Source of the DNA: Merluccius polli
Taxonomy: Eukaryota > Chordata > Actinopteri > Gadiformes > Merlucciidae
Assembly: GCA_030340625.1 (NCBI GenBank)
Contig: JAOPHQ010006326.1
Span: forward strand, 1-64,000
Reading direction: 5' to 3'
DNA length: 64,000 bases
The notes beneath the pieces were generated by a model that worked only from the letters and a program-made list of their open reading frames with translations, was not told where the DNA came from and did no database searches. Within the stretch, counting starts at the first letter, position 1. Each line of letters opens with the position of its first letter. Positions 1-9,412 of this stretch are shown one piece after another. A program made the position numbers and the translations under genes.

Positions 1-7
1 TACAGCG

Positions 8-601
8 ATGAGGAGGACATGTCAGACGGCGACGAGTCTGGGATGCCTCAGACCTACCGGGTCCACACACACCCTCGCAAGACGTTCAAGTCCAATTGGG
101 AACCTGCATGTGCAACGTAAATGGCTTATCGTGGGTGACTCCAACGTCTCTAAACTTCCAGACCACGATATCCCGGATCTACAAATAGATAGTTTTCCAG
201 GAGCCCACTTCCGCCATGCGCAAGGATTATTTCATAGAACTATCCCGATTGAGGGATTGAAGGTTGAAAAAATAATCCTTTCTATGGGGATTAATAGCAG
301 GGCCAACAATGCTAAGGAAACCACGGTGAAGAATGCGCAGGGGGCGCTTAGAGAAGCGAAGAGACGCTTCCCCTCCGCGGACATACTTATACAACAAGTG
401 AACTATAATAAGACTCTCCCGCCAGAGGAGCAGGAAAACCTAAGGATCTTCAACGAACATTTGGAGAGGAACATGTCATACATTCCTCTGCTCCCGGACA
501 GCCAGTTCGTCACCACGGGGGACAAGATCCACTGGACGGCGGCGACGGGTAAGGCCTTCCTAGATCTGTGGCTGGCGACTTTAAACGCCAGTTCCCCCTG
601 A
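8..601 (+). CDS. SGNH-hydrolase-like ORF1 of a Penelope-like element (5' partial)
   Basis: Seen: a 197-codon frame with the three SGNH/GDSL-type blocks in order: block I IVGDSNVSKLP (about residues 42-52), a block III-like LSMGINSRANN (about 91-101) and block V DKIHWT (about 172-177). SGNH proteins are esterases or acyl hydrolases, with the block I Ser as nucleophile and the block V Asp/His completing the triad. The substrate here is unknown. The 3' end overlaps the RT frame, and the stop (599-601) lies just after a candidate -1 frameshift site, so the product may be the N-terminal part of a fusion with RT. The true N-terminus is uncertain. Positions 1-117 in the neighbouring frame encode an acidic stretch (SDEEDMSDGDESG) that also looks protein-like, so the start is either outside the window or shifted by an indel. 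Known parallel: GDSL-type ORFs occur in rotifer Athena/Terminon PLEs and in CR1/L2 ORF1. Confidence 0.72.
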   Translation: MRRTCQTATSLGCLRPTGSTHTLARRSSPIGNLHVQRKWLIVGDSNVSKLPDHDIPDLQIDSFPGAHFRHAQGLFHRTIPIEGLKVEKIILSMGINSRANNAKETTVKNAQGALREAKRRFPSADILIQQVNYNKTLPPEEQENLRIFNEHLERNMSYIPLLPDSQFVTTGDKIHWTAATGKAFLDLWLATLNASSP

Positions 602-2790
602 GTCCGACACAGGCGGGGGCAGAGCTTGGGCCTTCTGCTAAGGGACAAACGGTGATTAACCTGTCTAAAACATTTATTCTATCCGAAGCGCAGGCTACAT
701 TATTAAATAAGGGTCTCTCATTCATCTCTACGTATGGTTTGGGACGGGATGTAAAAAAACAGCTGCGATGTGATTTACATAACTATCATAGGAGAATCAA
801 ATTGATTTGTTTTTTCAACGATAATTTAAATAAGGCATTACCCTTTGGAGGATCCTCAGATTGGACACCTCCGCCAGAGAAGATTCCTGACTATGTGCAC
901 AATTTGATAGCACGAGATATCTTAACGATTAAAAAGCATTATAGAACAGTTATAGAAACACCCAACACATCGCATATGGAAAATGAAGCCCTTAAGGAAC
1001 TTCAAAAAAATAAACTAATAGTAATCAAACCAGCCGACAAAGGGGCGGCAGTGGTTATACTAAGTAGGGAACAATACATAATGGAGGCCGAACGTCAACT
1101 TAATGATACCATTTATTACAGCAAATTAGATAAGCCCATATATATAGAGACCATCAAAATAGTTTCCCGGATCATAGACTCCCTTTATAGAAGTAAATAT
1201 ATTAATAACAAACAACGTCGTTATTTAATTGGGGAGGACGAACCTAGACCGCGACGGTTTTATATTCTACCAAAGATACACAAGGACCCGACGACATGGA
1301 CCATACCATTTGAAGTCCCCCCAGGGAGACCAATTGTCTCCGACTGTGGGAGCGAAAAATACTATACGGCAGAATTTATAGATTATTTCTTGAATCCCCT
1401 CTCTACCAAACACCCATCCTACATCAAGGATACATACCACTTTGTGGAGATTGTCAAAACATTGGTAGTGCCTGTTAATTGCTATTTATTTACAATGGAC
1501 GTCAAGAGTCTATATACCAATATTCCTATCGAGGCAGGCATACAATGTATTAAAAATATTCTTAAAAAATTCCCGGACCCTATACGACCTGACAGACAAT
1601 TAATAGAACTATTAGACATCAATCTGACCAGAAATGATTTTTTATTTAATAACCAATTCTACCTGCAAATCAAGGGAACGGCTATGGGCAAGAGGTTCGC
1701 CCCGGCCTATGCAAATATATTCATGGCTAATTGGGAGGAGGAGGCTATGGGGAAATGCCATGTTAAACCGTTATATTATTATAGATATCTGGATGATATC
1801 TGGGGGATATGGCCCGGTTCGGAATCAGAATTTGAGGTCTTTATGTCAGTTTTAAACGCCCACGACCAATCAATCCAACTCACCTCTGAGCTCAGCGTCA
1901 CGGCTATTGATTTCTTGGACACTACGGTGTATAAAGGCCCGGACTTCAATTTGACTTCCACGTTTGATATAAAAGTATTCTTCAAAAAGACTGATACCCA
2001 CGCCCTTCTTTTCAAAAATAGCTTCCATCCCAAACATACTTACAAAGGCTTAGTGAAATCCCAACTCCTACGCTTCAAAAGAATATGCACCAGGAATATT
2101 GATTTCGTTAGTGCCGTTCACACACTATTCCTGGCCCTAAAAGACAGGGGTTACTCCAGATCCTTTCTGAGAGGATGTCTCAAGACATTCCAGATAAGTA
2201 AAATGAAAAGTCAGAGTCACCAGATTCCATTTATTATGACATTCTCCTCTATGACTGCGGCCCTCAGTAGTAGACTCAAATTCAACTTCAATTCACTCGT
2301 TGGCCAACAGGTACCATTCGTGGGGTCAAAGGTCATCTCGGCCTATAGGCGCAATAGGAACCTGGGAGACATCCTGGTTAGGGCTAGCCTACCCACCCTG
2401 TTGAGTACGGAGGGACCTAGAGAACACAAGACACAATTTAGTCAACTTGGATTTGTTAGGAACACTAAGAATCATACATGGGTGAAAATATCACAACAAT
2501 TTACTCTAAAATCATATTGTGTATATGTAATCAATTGTATTCACTGTCCTGCTCAGTTTGTGGGTGAGACGGCTATGACGTTATCAACTAGACTTATGCA
2601 ACACAATATGGACCTACGGAAGGAAAAGGACTGGGACTCACCTTTTATTCAACACTTTATACGACATGGGCCTGACGCCATGAGGATGGCGGGCCTTCAA
2701 CACAATATTACCTGGACTCCGGATCAGAGGCGTAGGAGGGAACAACATTGGATCGTGGTATTAGGGGCCACGTCTATACGCCCACTATAG
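568..2790 (+). CDS. Penelope-like element reverse transcriptase with GIY-YIG endonuclease (ORF2)
   Basis: Seen: an uninterrupted frame of about 740 codons. PLE-type RT blocks come in order: KPADKGAAVVIL (about 152), RRFYILPKIHKDP (about 229), PGRPIVSDCGS (about 251), motif A TMDVKSLYTNIP (about 310), motif B KGTAMGKRFAPAYANIFM (about 370), motif C YYRYLDDIWGIW (about 406) and IDFLDTTVYK (about 449). The C-terminus (about 648-740) has the CVYVINCIHC and FVGET signatures of the GIY-YIG endonuclease plus a downstream His/Glu-containing stretch. Family knowledge: PLEs retrotranspose with a telomerase-related RT, and GIY-YIG nicks the target. The frame is open from 553 but has no good ATG near the overlap. 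The first start-like codon is GTG at 568, which fits expression by -1 frameshifting from the upstream ORF. Telomeric repeats start 8 nt after the stop, so there is almost no 3' UTR. The intact frame suggests a young copy. Confidence 0.93.
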   Translation: MAGDFKRQFPLSPTQAGAELGPSAKGQTVINLSKTFILSEAQATLLNKGLSFISTYGLGRDVKKQLRCDLHNYHRRIKLICFFNDNLNKALPFGGSSDWTPPPEKIPDYVHNLIARDILTIKKHYRTVIETPNTSHMENEALKELQKNKLIVIKPADKGAAVVILSREQYIMEAERQLNDTIYYSKLDKPIYIETIKIVSRIIDSLYRSKYINNKQRRYLIGEDEPRPRRFYILPKIHKDPTTWTIPFEVPPGRPIVSDCGSEKYYTAEFIDYFLNPLSTKHPSYIKDTYHFVEIVKTLVVPVNCYLFTMDVKSLYTNIPIEAGIQCIKNILKKFPDPIRPDRQLIELLDINLTRNDFLFNNQFYLQIKGTAMGKRFAPAYANIFMANWEEEAMGKCHVKPLYYYRYLDDIWGIWPGSESEFEVFMSVLNAHDQSIQLTSELSVTAIDFLDTTVYKGPDFNLTSTFDIKVFFKKTDTHALLFKNSFHPKHTYKGLVKSQLLRFKRICTRNIDFVSAVHTLFLALKDRGYSRSFLRGCLKTFQISKMKSQSHQIPFIMTFSSMTAALSSRLKFNFNSLVGQQVPFVGSKVISAYRRNRNLGDILVRASLPTLLSTEGPREHKTQFSQLGFVRNTKNHTWVKISQQFTLKSYCVYVINCIHCPAQFVGETAMTLSTRLMQHNMDLRKEKDWDSPFIQHFIRHGPDAMRMAGLQHNITWTPDQRRRREQHWIVVLGATSIRPL
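580..619 (+). promoter_or_regulatory. Candidate -1 programmed ribosomal frameshift signal
   Basis: Seen: heptamer TTTAAAC at 580-586, read in the upstream frame as T_TTA_AAC. A -1 slip there moves ribosomes from the SGNH frame into the RT frame. A 7-nt spacer (587-593) follows, then CCCCCTG (594-600), which can pair with CAG plus GGGG in 610-619 around a 9-nt loop. Loop bases 602-605 (GTCC) could also pair with GGAC at 643-646 to make a short pseudoknot. Known: U_UUA_AAC with a 5-9 nt spacer and a stem is a canonical eukaryotic/viral -1 signal. Function is inferred. Confidence 0.65.
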
Positions 2791-2798
2791 ATTGGTTA

Positions 2799-3070
2799 CC
2801 TAACCCTGACCTTAACCTGCCCTGACCTTAACCTAACCCTGGCCCCAGCCTAACCTTAACCATACTCGAGGCTGACCCTAACCTTAACCTAACCCTACCC
2901 ACGCCCTGTCCCTAGCCTAACCCTAACCTAATCCTAGGCTAACCCTAACCCTAACCCTAACCCTAACCCGATAGTATCACTTCGAGTGGTTTTCATCCCC
3001 ATACCTAACCCTAACCCTAACCCTAACCCTCTAACCCTAACCCTAACCCTAACCCTAACCCTAACCTAAC
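2799..3070 (-). repeat. Telomeric repeat tract (TTAGGG on the minus strand)
   Basis: The first 120 bases are degenerate (CCTAACCCTGACC, CTTAACC and similar). Perfect CCCTAA runs follow at about 2937-2968 and 3004-3065. A 34-bp non-telomeric segment interrupts the tract at about 2970-3003. The plus strand carries the C-rich strand, so the nearest chromosome end would lie to the left. Confidence 0.93.
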
Positions 3071-4786
3071 CTAGACTCACTAACCTAGAATCCCTAACCT
3101 AACCTAGACTCCCTAACCTAGACTCACTAACCTAGACTCCCTAACCTAGACTCACTAACCTAGACTCCCTAACCTAGACTCACTAACCTAGACTCACTAA
3201 GCTAGACTCCCTAACCTAGACTCACTAACCTAACCTAGACTCCCTAACCTAGACTCCCTAACCCAGACTCCCTAACCTAGACTCCCTAACCTAGACTCAG
3301 GGACTCATCTGTCGGGGTACCAGACATGTTTTCTCCATGTGGATAAAGTGTGTAGACCAGGGCTGCAGCACTACCTAGACTCCCTAACCTAGACTCCCTA
3401 ACCCAGACTCCCTAACCCAGACTCCCTAACCTAGACTCAGGGACTCATCTGTCGGGGTACCAAACATGTTTTCTCCATGTGGATAAAGTGTGTAGACCAG
3501 GGCTGCAGCACTACCTAGACTGACTAACCTAGACTCCCTAATCTAGACTCCCTAACCTAGACTCCCTAACCCAGACTCCCTAACCTAGACTCCCTAACCT
3601 AGACTCCCTAACCTAGACTCAGGGACTCATCTGTCGGGGTACCAGACATGTTTTCTCCATGTGGATAAAGTGTGTAGACCAGGGCTGCAGCACTACCTAG
3701 ACTCCCTAACCTAGACTCCCTAACCTAGACTCCCTAACCCAGACTCCCTAACCTAGACTCAGGGACTCATCTGTCGGGGTACCAAACATGTTTTCTCCAT
3801 GTGGATAAAGTGTGTAGACCAGGGCTGCAGCACTACCTAGACTGACTAACCTAGACTCCCTAATCTAGACTCCCTAACCTAGACTCCCTAACCCAGACTC
3901 CCTAACCTAGACTCCCTAACCTAGACTCCCTAACCTAGACTCAGGGACTCATCTGTCGGGGTACCAGACATGTTTTCTCCATGTGGATTAAGTGTGTAGA
4001 CCAGGGCTGCAGCACTACCTAGACTGACTAACCTAGACTCCCTAACCCAGACTCCCTAACCTAGACTCAGGGACTCATCTGTCGGGGTACCAGACATGTT
4101 TTCTCCATGTGGATTAAGTGTGTAGACCAGGGCTGCAGCACTACCTAGACTGACTAACCTAGACTCCCTAATCTAGACTCCCTAACCTAGACTCCCTAAC
4201 CCAGACTCCCTAACCTAGACTCCCTAACCTAGACTCCCTAACCTAGACTCAGGGACTCATCTGTCGGGGTACCAGACATGTTTTCTCCATGTGGATTAAG
4301 TGTGTAGACCAGGGCTGCAGCACTACCTAGACTGACTAACCTAGACTCCCTAACCTAGACTCACTAACCTAGACTCAGGGACTCATCTGTCGGGGTACCA
4401 GACATGTTTTCTCCATGTGGATAAAGTGTGTAGACCAGGGCTGCAGCACTACCTAGACTGACTAACCCAGACTCCCTAACCTAGACTCCCTAACCTAGAC
4501 TCCCTAACCCAGACTCCCTAACCCAGACTCCCTAACCCAGACTCCCTAACCTAGACTCAGGGACTCATCTGTCGGGGTACCAGACATGTTTTCTCCATGT
4601 GGATAAAGTGTGTAGACCAGGGCTGCAGCACTACCTAGACTGACTAACCTAGACTCACTAACCTAGACTCCCTAACCTAGACTCCCTAACCCAGACTCCC
4701 TAACCTAGACTCAGGGACTCATCTGTGGGGGTACCAGACATGTTTTCTCCATGTGGATAAAGTGTGTAGACCAGGGCTGCAGCACT
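3071..4786 (-). repeat. Subtelomeric satellite with telomere-derived 14-bp unit
   Basis: Tandem CCTAGACTCCCTAA units (variants CACTAA, GACTAA, CCCAGACT). On the minus strand the unit reads TTAGGGAGTCTAGG and so contains one TTAGGG. About ten copies of a longer block (starting CTCAGGGACTCATCTGTC and ending GGGCTGCAGCACTAC) are interspersed. An inverted version of the same array lies at 35871-38337. Confidence 0.93.
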
Positions 4787-5093
4787 GCAGCACTTCATTT
4801 CTAACGCTCTTATACATTTACACATTGTACCCTCATCACAACATTGCAGCTCCTGCAGTTTGCATAGTGCACTCGGCCATACTGCCATTTGGATCCTATG
4901 TGGATGAGTGGTCCAGCCCTGGACTTTACTGCTATCAGACTTATATTGGGCTCTTTTAATATCCATACCAGTTTGTGGACTTTTAATTCCAGTTGTTTTA
5001 TGCATTCTTCTAGCCAGGTTAGGTTTGTTGTAAAGTAATGCTTCCAGGTTGTGTAGTAAACGGACGTTGATACCACAGAACATAATGTGTAAT
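4787..5093. repeat. Unique flank of the satellite, inverted copy at 35562-35870
   Basis: About 307 bp that adjoins the last satellite block and recurs almost unchanged in the opposite orientation at 35562-35870. Homology stops sharply at TAATGTGTAAT (about 5093) here and at the end of a hAT-like element there. Short frames in it look incidental. Confidence 0.85.
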
Positions 5094-5939
5094 ACCTTCA
5101 TAAATACTATATAATATATATATATATATAAATGTATAATATATAATATATATTGTGTGTCACGTGTTTCTAGTTTCGTGTTATTTGTCTATTGACGTGA
5201 AAGTAAACATAAACCACAACTGCTGTCAGCAGTTCGCAAACAATAACCAGAGAATCAGCCTCCAACCTGTTAACTGTATTGCTCTGATTGATTGATTTTT
5301 TTAATTATTATCTTATTTTTTCGCTTTAATTTATAATAATTTATTGATTTTAGTATTGCAAGAAACGTGTTGAAGAATTGTTAACAATCAACATTTTGTA
5401 TTTGTCCCAACACAGGACAAATACAATTCAAGGCAGCGGTTTTCAAACAATCAGCAGAGGATATGACATCATACCGTATCAATCATACACCGAGACAATA
5501 GAAACATTCACAAAGTAAAGTTCATCATTATTCTAGTTTGTGTTGTCCACAATGTGCCAGTAAATGATCCCATGTGCTGATAAATAAAATCTATAGTTTG
5601 TATCCTGATGGTTGGCATTAGAGCAGCTCAAAGTTACAGATATATAATCTCACTCTGAAGTGAAAGGTGAAAAAGTGTTGAAGATAATATCAAACAGTTT
5701 TAGATCAGTTAGTTTTAACTCAACACTCATTATTTCACTTTCAATACGCCTATTGGAAAAACTGAATCTAATTAAAATATATATAATAATTGTAATGAAT
5801 AATAATTACAGCCTAATTACCAATGTAATAAATAATCAGATTCCTCCCACAGACTAAATGTCGTATTGGACACTCATTTTAGATTCAATAATATTTCCTT
5901 CACACTGTTCCTTAACTGCATCTCTTTTCTCTGACTGAC
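5094..5939. other. AT-rich interval with no recognised gene
   Basis: Starts with a (TA)n tract (about 5107-5153), followed by AT-rich DNA. No coding pattern, RNA gene or familiar repeat was recognised. Confidence 0.6.
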
Positions 5940-6041
5940 GTACCACTGGTTACTGACGTCTACTATGGTCAGTAACTTATAGAGACTGACTGATGTACCA
6001 CGGGTTACTGACGTCTACTATGGTCAGTAACTTATAGAGAC
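5940..6041 (+). repeat. 48-bp satellite, left part, split by the BEL element
   Basis: About two units of the GTTACTGAC...GTCAGTAAC satellite, carrying the longer variant with GTACCACGG inserted. The last five bases, GAGAC (6037-6041), are repeated at 13866-13870 on the other side of the BEL insertion. Confidence 0.85.
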
Positions 6042-6559
6042 TGTATTGGCAAAAAACAGATTTAGGGTTTTTCCTGTAACCCCTTAATTCCTATTTTCCT
6101 TTATCTTTTTACCACACTGAGAAGGTAGGTGATGCAGTGTCAGACTCGCAGTTTGTGTCCAAAAGATTCCAGTGAGAGTTTGACTGTTGACTGTTGCCGG
6201 TCATTTATTGTAAATCATAAGTTAATACAAAAACTAAAGGTGCAATGAATTCAATGTCCACAAATTGTTATTTCCAGGATGAGAACAAAGGAACAGGCCG
6301 CAGCAGGCTTCCAAATAAAGCCAGGCCCAAAAACGCCACGCGCAGCACGCTCTCTGCTCTCCGACCAATGCGTTGCTCACAGACCAGCGATCAATGACGG
6401 TGTCTGCTGGCCCACCTTCTCCCGGTCATGCGCCAGCGGCAGCGTTACAAAGGGTGGCACCGTCACCACCTATAGAGGGCGCACACTCCCACATTGCCAC
6501 AGATAGAAAAAGTATAAGAGAAAATGCAAAACATAAAAAACTAAAATGCGGCTCCTACA
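6042..6559 (-). repeat. BEL element 3' LTR
   Basis: 518 bp and almost identical to the LTR at 13348-13865. The clear difference I found is G-A-T-C versus G-G-T-C near 6390 / 13696. This implies a recent insertion. The interval 6560-6749 between the LTR and the pol stop is AT-rich and would hold the polypurine tract on the minus strand. Confidence 0.93.
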
Positions 6560-6749
6560 CACCGGCCCCTAATTGTTCCCTAAGAATCAATTACTTAAAT
6601 TAAGAAAAAAGGAGCCAAAAGAGGGGCATTTATCAATAATCATTAAAGGCTATAAACAATGCTTTTAGATATGCAATGCCAAATGTTTTAGAAAGGTGTG
6701 AAAACATGTATACATTACATTCCTTTCTTAATGTGATCAGGAACACTGG

Positions 6750-9386
6750 TCACTCTTCAGACTCAAGGATTTGGCACAGCTTGGTAATAGGCCTCTCAAG
6801 TACTGAAGTCTTTGTCTGGACCTTCACTGACCGCACCAGACCCCTTGCATCAGGTTTGGTCTCCAGCACTCTTGTTAATGGCCAGGACCCTCGAGGAGCC
6901 GTGGGGTCAATGACCAGGACAATGTCTCCAACATTCATGTTCTTCTTCACTGCAGTCCATTTCTGCCTTTCCTGCAGTAGTAGAAGATATTCCTTAGTCC
7001 ACCTGTGCCAGAAAAGATCGGCCATGTACTGGACCTGTTTCCAGCGGCGTCTGGCATAGATGTCGGACTTCAGGAATGTTCCGGGGGGTAGGACTGGCTT
7101 GGCTTTCAACAGAAGGATGTGATTTGGGGTCAATGGCTCTAGGTCGTGTGGGTCTGAGGACACTGTAGAGAGGGGACGGTTGTTCAGTATTGCCTCCACC
7201 TCGCAGAACAGCGTTTGAAGGCCTTCATCGTCGATGGACTGCTGATGGAGTGTGGAGTTCAGCACCTGACGGACAGATCTTATGAGTCTTTCCCAGACTC
7301 CGCCGTGGTGTGATGCTGCTGGTGGATTGAAACTCCATTCGATTCCATCAGGAAGCAGGGCATCTTGGATGTTCCTCTCATTCAGTGACATCAGGGCCTT
7401 CTTGAGCTCAGCTTGAGCACCCACCAGGTTGGTTCCATTATCCGACCTGATGTGCTTAACTTGGCCCCTCCTGCAGACAAATCTCCTCAAAGCATGAATG
7501 CATGAGTCAGTGTCAAGTGAAAAAGCAATTTCCAAATGGACAGCTCGGCTAGACATACATGTAAAAAGAACTCCATAACTTTTGATGGTGCTTCTTCCTC
7601 GCCTTACTTCAATCGGGCCAAAGTAGTCTAGCCCAACATTGGTGAAGGGAGGGAGGTCAGCTTGGATTCTTTCCAGCAGCAAATCCGCCATCTTTTGTTC
7701 ACCTGCTTTGCCTCTCATACGCCGACACACGACACATCTTGAGAGCACCTTTCTGGCTACCGAGTTGCCCTTTTCAATCCAGTACCTCTTCCAGAGCTCT
7801 GAAAGCATGTGGTTTCTTCCACTGTGACCACAGCGTTCGTGGATGTGTCTTGAAAGAAGGATTGACATGTGTGAGTCTTTGGGCAAGATGCAGGGGTGTT
7901 TGGTTTCCTCAGGCATAGCAGATTTATGCAGTCGGCCGCCTACTCTCAGAATGCCCTCGTCTAGCACAGGATCAAGCTTGCAGATCCTGCTGCTCTTGTG
8001 CACTCTAGGCGGGGTCATTTCCAGTGTGGTAATTTCAGCAGGGAATGCTTTTCTTTGGGTGTAGGTGATGACTGATGTTTCTGCCTCCTCCAGGTCCTTC
8101 ACTGTGAGGGTTCTGAAATCTTCATTTTTTATGCTCACCTTTTTCCTATTTGAGTGGGTGCTGATTTGATAGGAGGGAGATTCCTTTCCTCTTTTCACCA
8201 TCAGCATCAAAAACCTTTTCAGTTTGAGGTACCATGCCACTGCTTTAAGTAGTCTCATCCAGTCTGAAAAGAACGAAATAAGTTGGTCTGTGGGTGTCTC
8301 AGTGTTCACTACTGCGGTCAATACAGCAGCGCTTCTTCTGACCTCTGGATCGTCCTGTGACAATGAGCCCAATGCTTCCACCACTGGCCAACTTTCCTTT
8401 GATTTCCATAAAAATTCAGGGGCATGTATCCATCTCTTTTGCTCAATGAATTTTCTTGCACTCAGTCCTCTTGATGAATCATCAGCAGGATTGTCTTTGC
8501 TGCTTACGTATCTCCACTGAGACAGGTCTGTGTTGTCCCGAATCAATGAGACCCTGTTGGCAACGTAGGTCTTATACCTTGCTTGGTCGTTTGAAATGTA
8601 TTTGAGCACTGTTTGGCTATCAGTCCAAAAACATGAGGGGTTTAAATCGAGGTGTAATTCTCTCCTCAGCATTCTGTCCATCTTCACCAGAAGTACAGCA
8701 GCTGCCAGCTCCAGTCGTGGCACTGTGATGTTCTTCAGGGGGAGGACTCTGGACTTTCCTAGGACACAAGTAACATGCACAACCTCTTGCTTGTTCACCT
8801 GCCTGATGTAGCTCACTGCACCATAGCCACTCTCACTGGCGTCAGAAAAGTGATGCAGCTCGGCACGGCTTGCCACTCCATAGTCCTTTGGTTTAAGACA
8901 GCGTGGAACATTGAAGCCTTTGATCCTCTCCAGGCTGCTGGTCCATTCCATCCACTTTTCAGACACTGGCTGGGGCAAAGGTTCGTCCCATCCAAAGCCT
9001 CGCTGGCAGAGCTCCTGTAGCAACTGCTTGGCAGGAAGAATGAGAGGAGCAAGAAAGCCGAGTGGATCAAAGATTGAACTGATAACTGAAAGTATTCCTC
9101 TGCGGGTGTGTGGCTTTTGGCTTAAGCTGATGTTAAATTGGAAATTGTCAGAGTCCACGCACCACTGCAGTCCCAGTGCTCTTTCAATGGGCAATCTGTC
9201 TTTGTCAAGATCCAACGTTTTGATGTCCTTTGCTCTGTGTTCCTTGGGAATTGATGCAAAAACTGTTCGTCTATTGCTGACCCACTGTGTGAGCTGGAAT
9301 CCACCTTTACTGCACAGTGCAGTGAGATCCTTTACCAGCTGGATGGCGTCAGACTCTTTGGCTACGGACTTGGCACAATCGTCCAC
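6750..9386 (-). CDS. BEL/Pao pol, 3' part: end of RT, RNase H, integrase
   Basis: Seen: an 878-codon open stretch beginning inside RT at the YVDD-type active-site box (DDCAKS at the start). Next come RNase H-like DASESGYGAV (about 180) and the VPRLELAAAV box, then an integrase H2C2 zinc region (HIHERCGHSG ... CVVCRRMRG, about 510-555). The integrase core follows with GLDYFGPIE, RSDNGTN and GGVWERLIRSVRQ supplying the D,D,E residues. The C-terminal region resembles the DUF5641-type tail common in BEL. The first Met is internal, not a true start. The preceding part of RT is in another frame across 9387-9440, so this copy cannot make full pol without suppression. It copies and integrates the element's cDNA in the nucleus. 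Confidence 0.9.
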   Translation of the reverse strand: MDDCAKSVAKESDAIQLVKDLTALCSKGGFQLTQWVSNRRTVFASIPKEHRAKDIKTLDLDKDRLPIERALGLQWCVDSDNFQFNISLSQKPHTRRGILSVISSIFDPLGFLAPLILPAKQLLQELCQRGFGWDEPLPQPVSEKWMEWTSSLERIKGFNVPRCLKPKDYGVASRAELHHFSDASESGYGAVSYIRQVNKQEVVHVTCVLGKSRVLPLKNITVPRLELAAAVLLVKMDRMLRRELHLDLNPSCFWTDSQTVLKYISNDQARYKTYVANRVSLIRDNTDLSQWRYVSSKDNPADDSSRGLSARKFIEQKRWIHAPEFLWKSKESWPVVEALGSLSQDDPEVRRSAAVLTAVVNTETPTDQLISFFSDWMRLLKAVAWYLKLKRFLMLMVKRGKESPSYQISTHSNRKKVSIKNEDFRTLTVKDLEEAETSVITYTQRKAFPAEITTLEMTPPRVHKSSRICKLDPVLDEGILRVGGRLHKSAMPEETKHPCILPKDSHMSILLSRHIHERCGHSGRNHMLSELWKRYWIEKGNSVARKVLSRCVVCRRMRGKAGEQKMADLLLERIQADLPPFTNVGLDYFGPIEVRRGRSTIKSYGVLFTCMSSRAVHLEIAFSLDTDSCIHALRRFVCRRGQVKHIRSDNGTNLVGAQAELKKALMSLNERNIQDALLPDGIEWSFNPPAASHHGGVWERLIRSVRQVLNSTLHQQSIDDEGLQTLFCEVEAILNNRPLSTVSSDPHDLEPLTPNHILLLKAKPVLPPGTFLKSDIYARRRWKQVQYMADLFWHRWTKEYLLLLQERQKWTAVKKNMNVGDIVLVIDPTAPRGSWPLTRVLETKPDARGLVRSVKVQTKTSVLERPITKLCQILESEE

Positions 9387-9412
9387 ATAAAAGTTATGCT
9401 GGATCGTTTCAG

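Larger units (their letters stand above)
1..2798 (+). mobile_element. Penelope-like retroelement, 5' end outside the window
   Basis: Two overlapping ORFs (SGNH-like, then RT/GIY-YIG) run into telomeric repeats with only ATTGGTTA between the stop and the first CCTAACCC. No terminal repeat or hammerhead ribozyme of the kind found in many PLE LTR-like ends is visible, but the 5' end is not in the window. Sense-strand 3' end next to CCCTAA is the orientation expected if cDNA synthesis was primed from a telomeric G-strand 3' end. Confidence 0.85.

Noticed and set aside
1..2798. Hammerhead ribozyme typical of PLE ends
   Set aside because: No CTGATGA...GAAA core was seen. The element's 5' end is outside the window.
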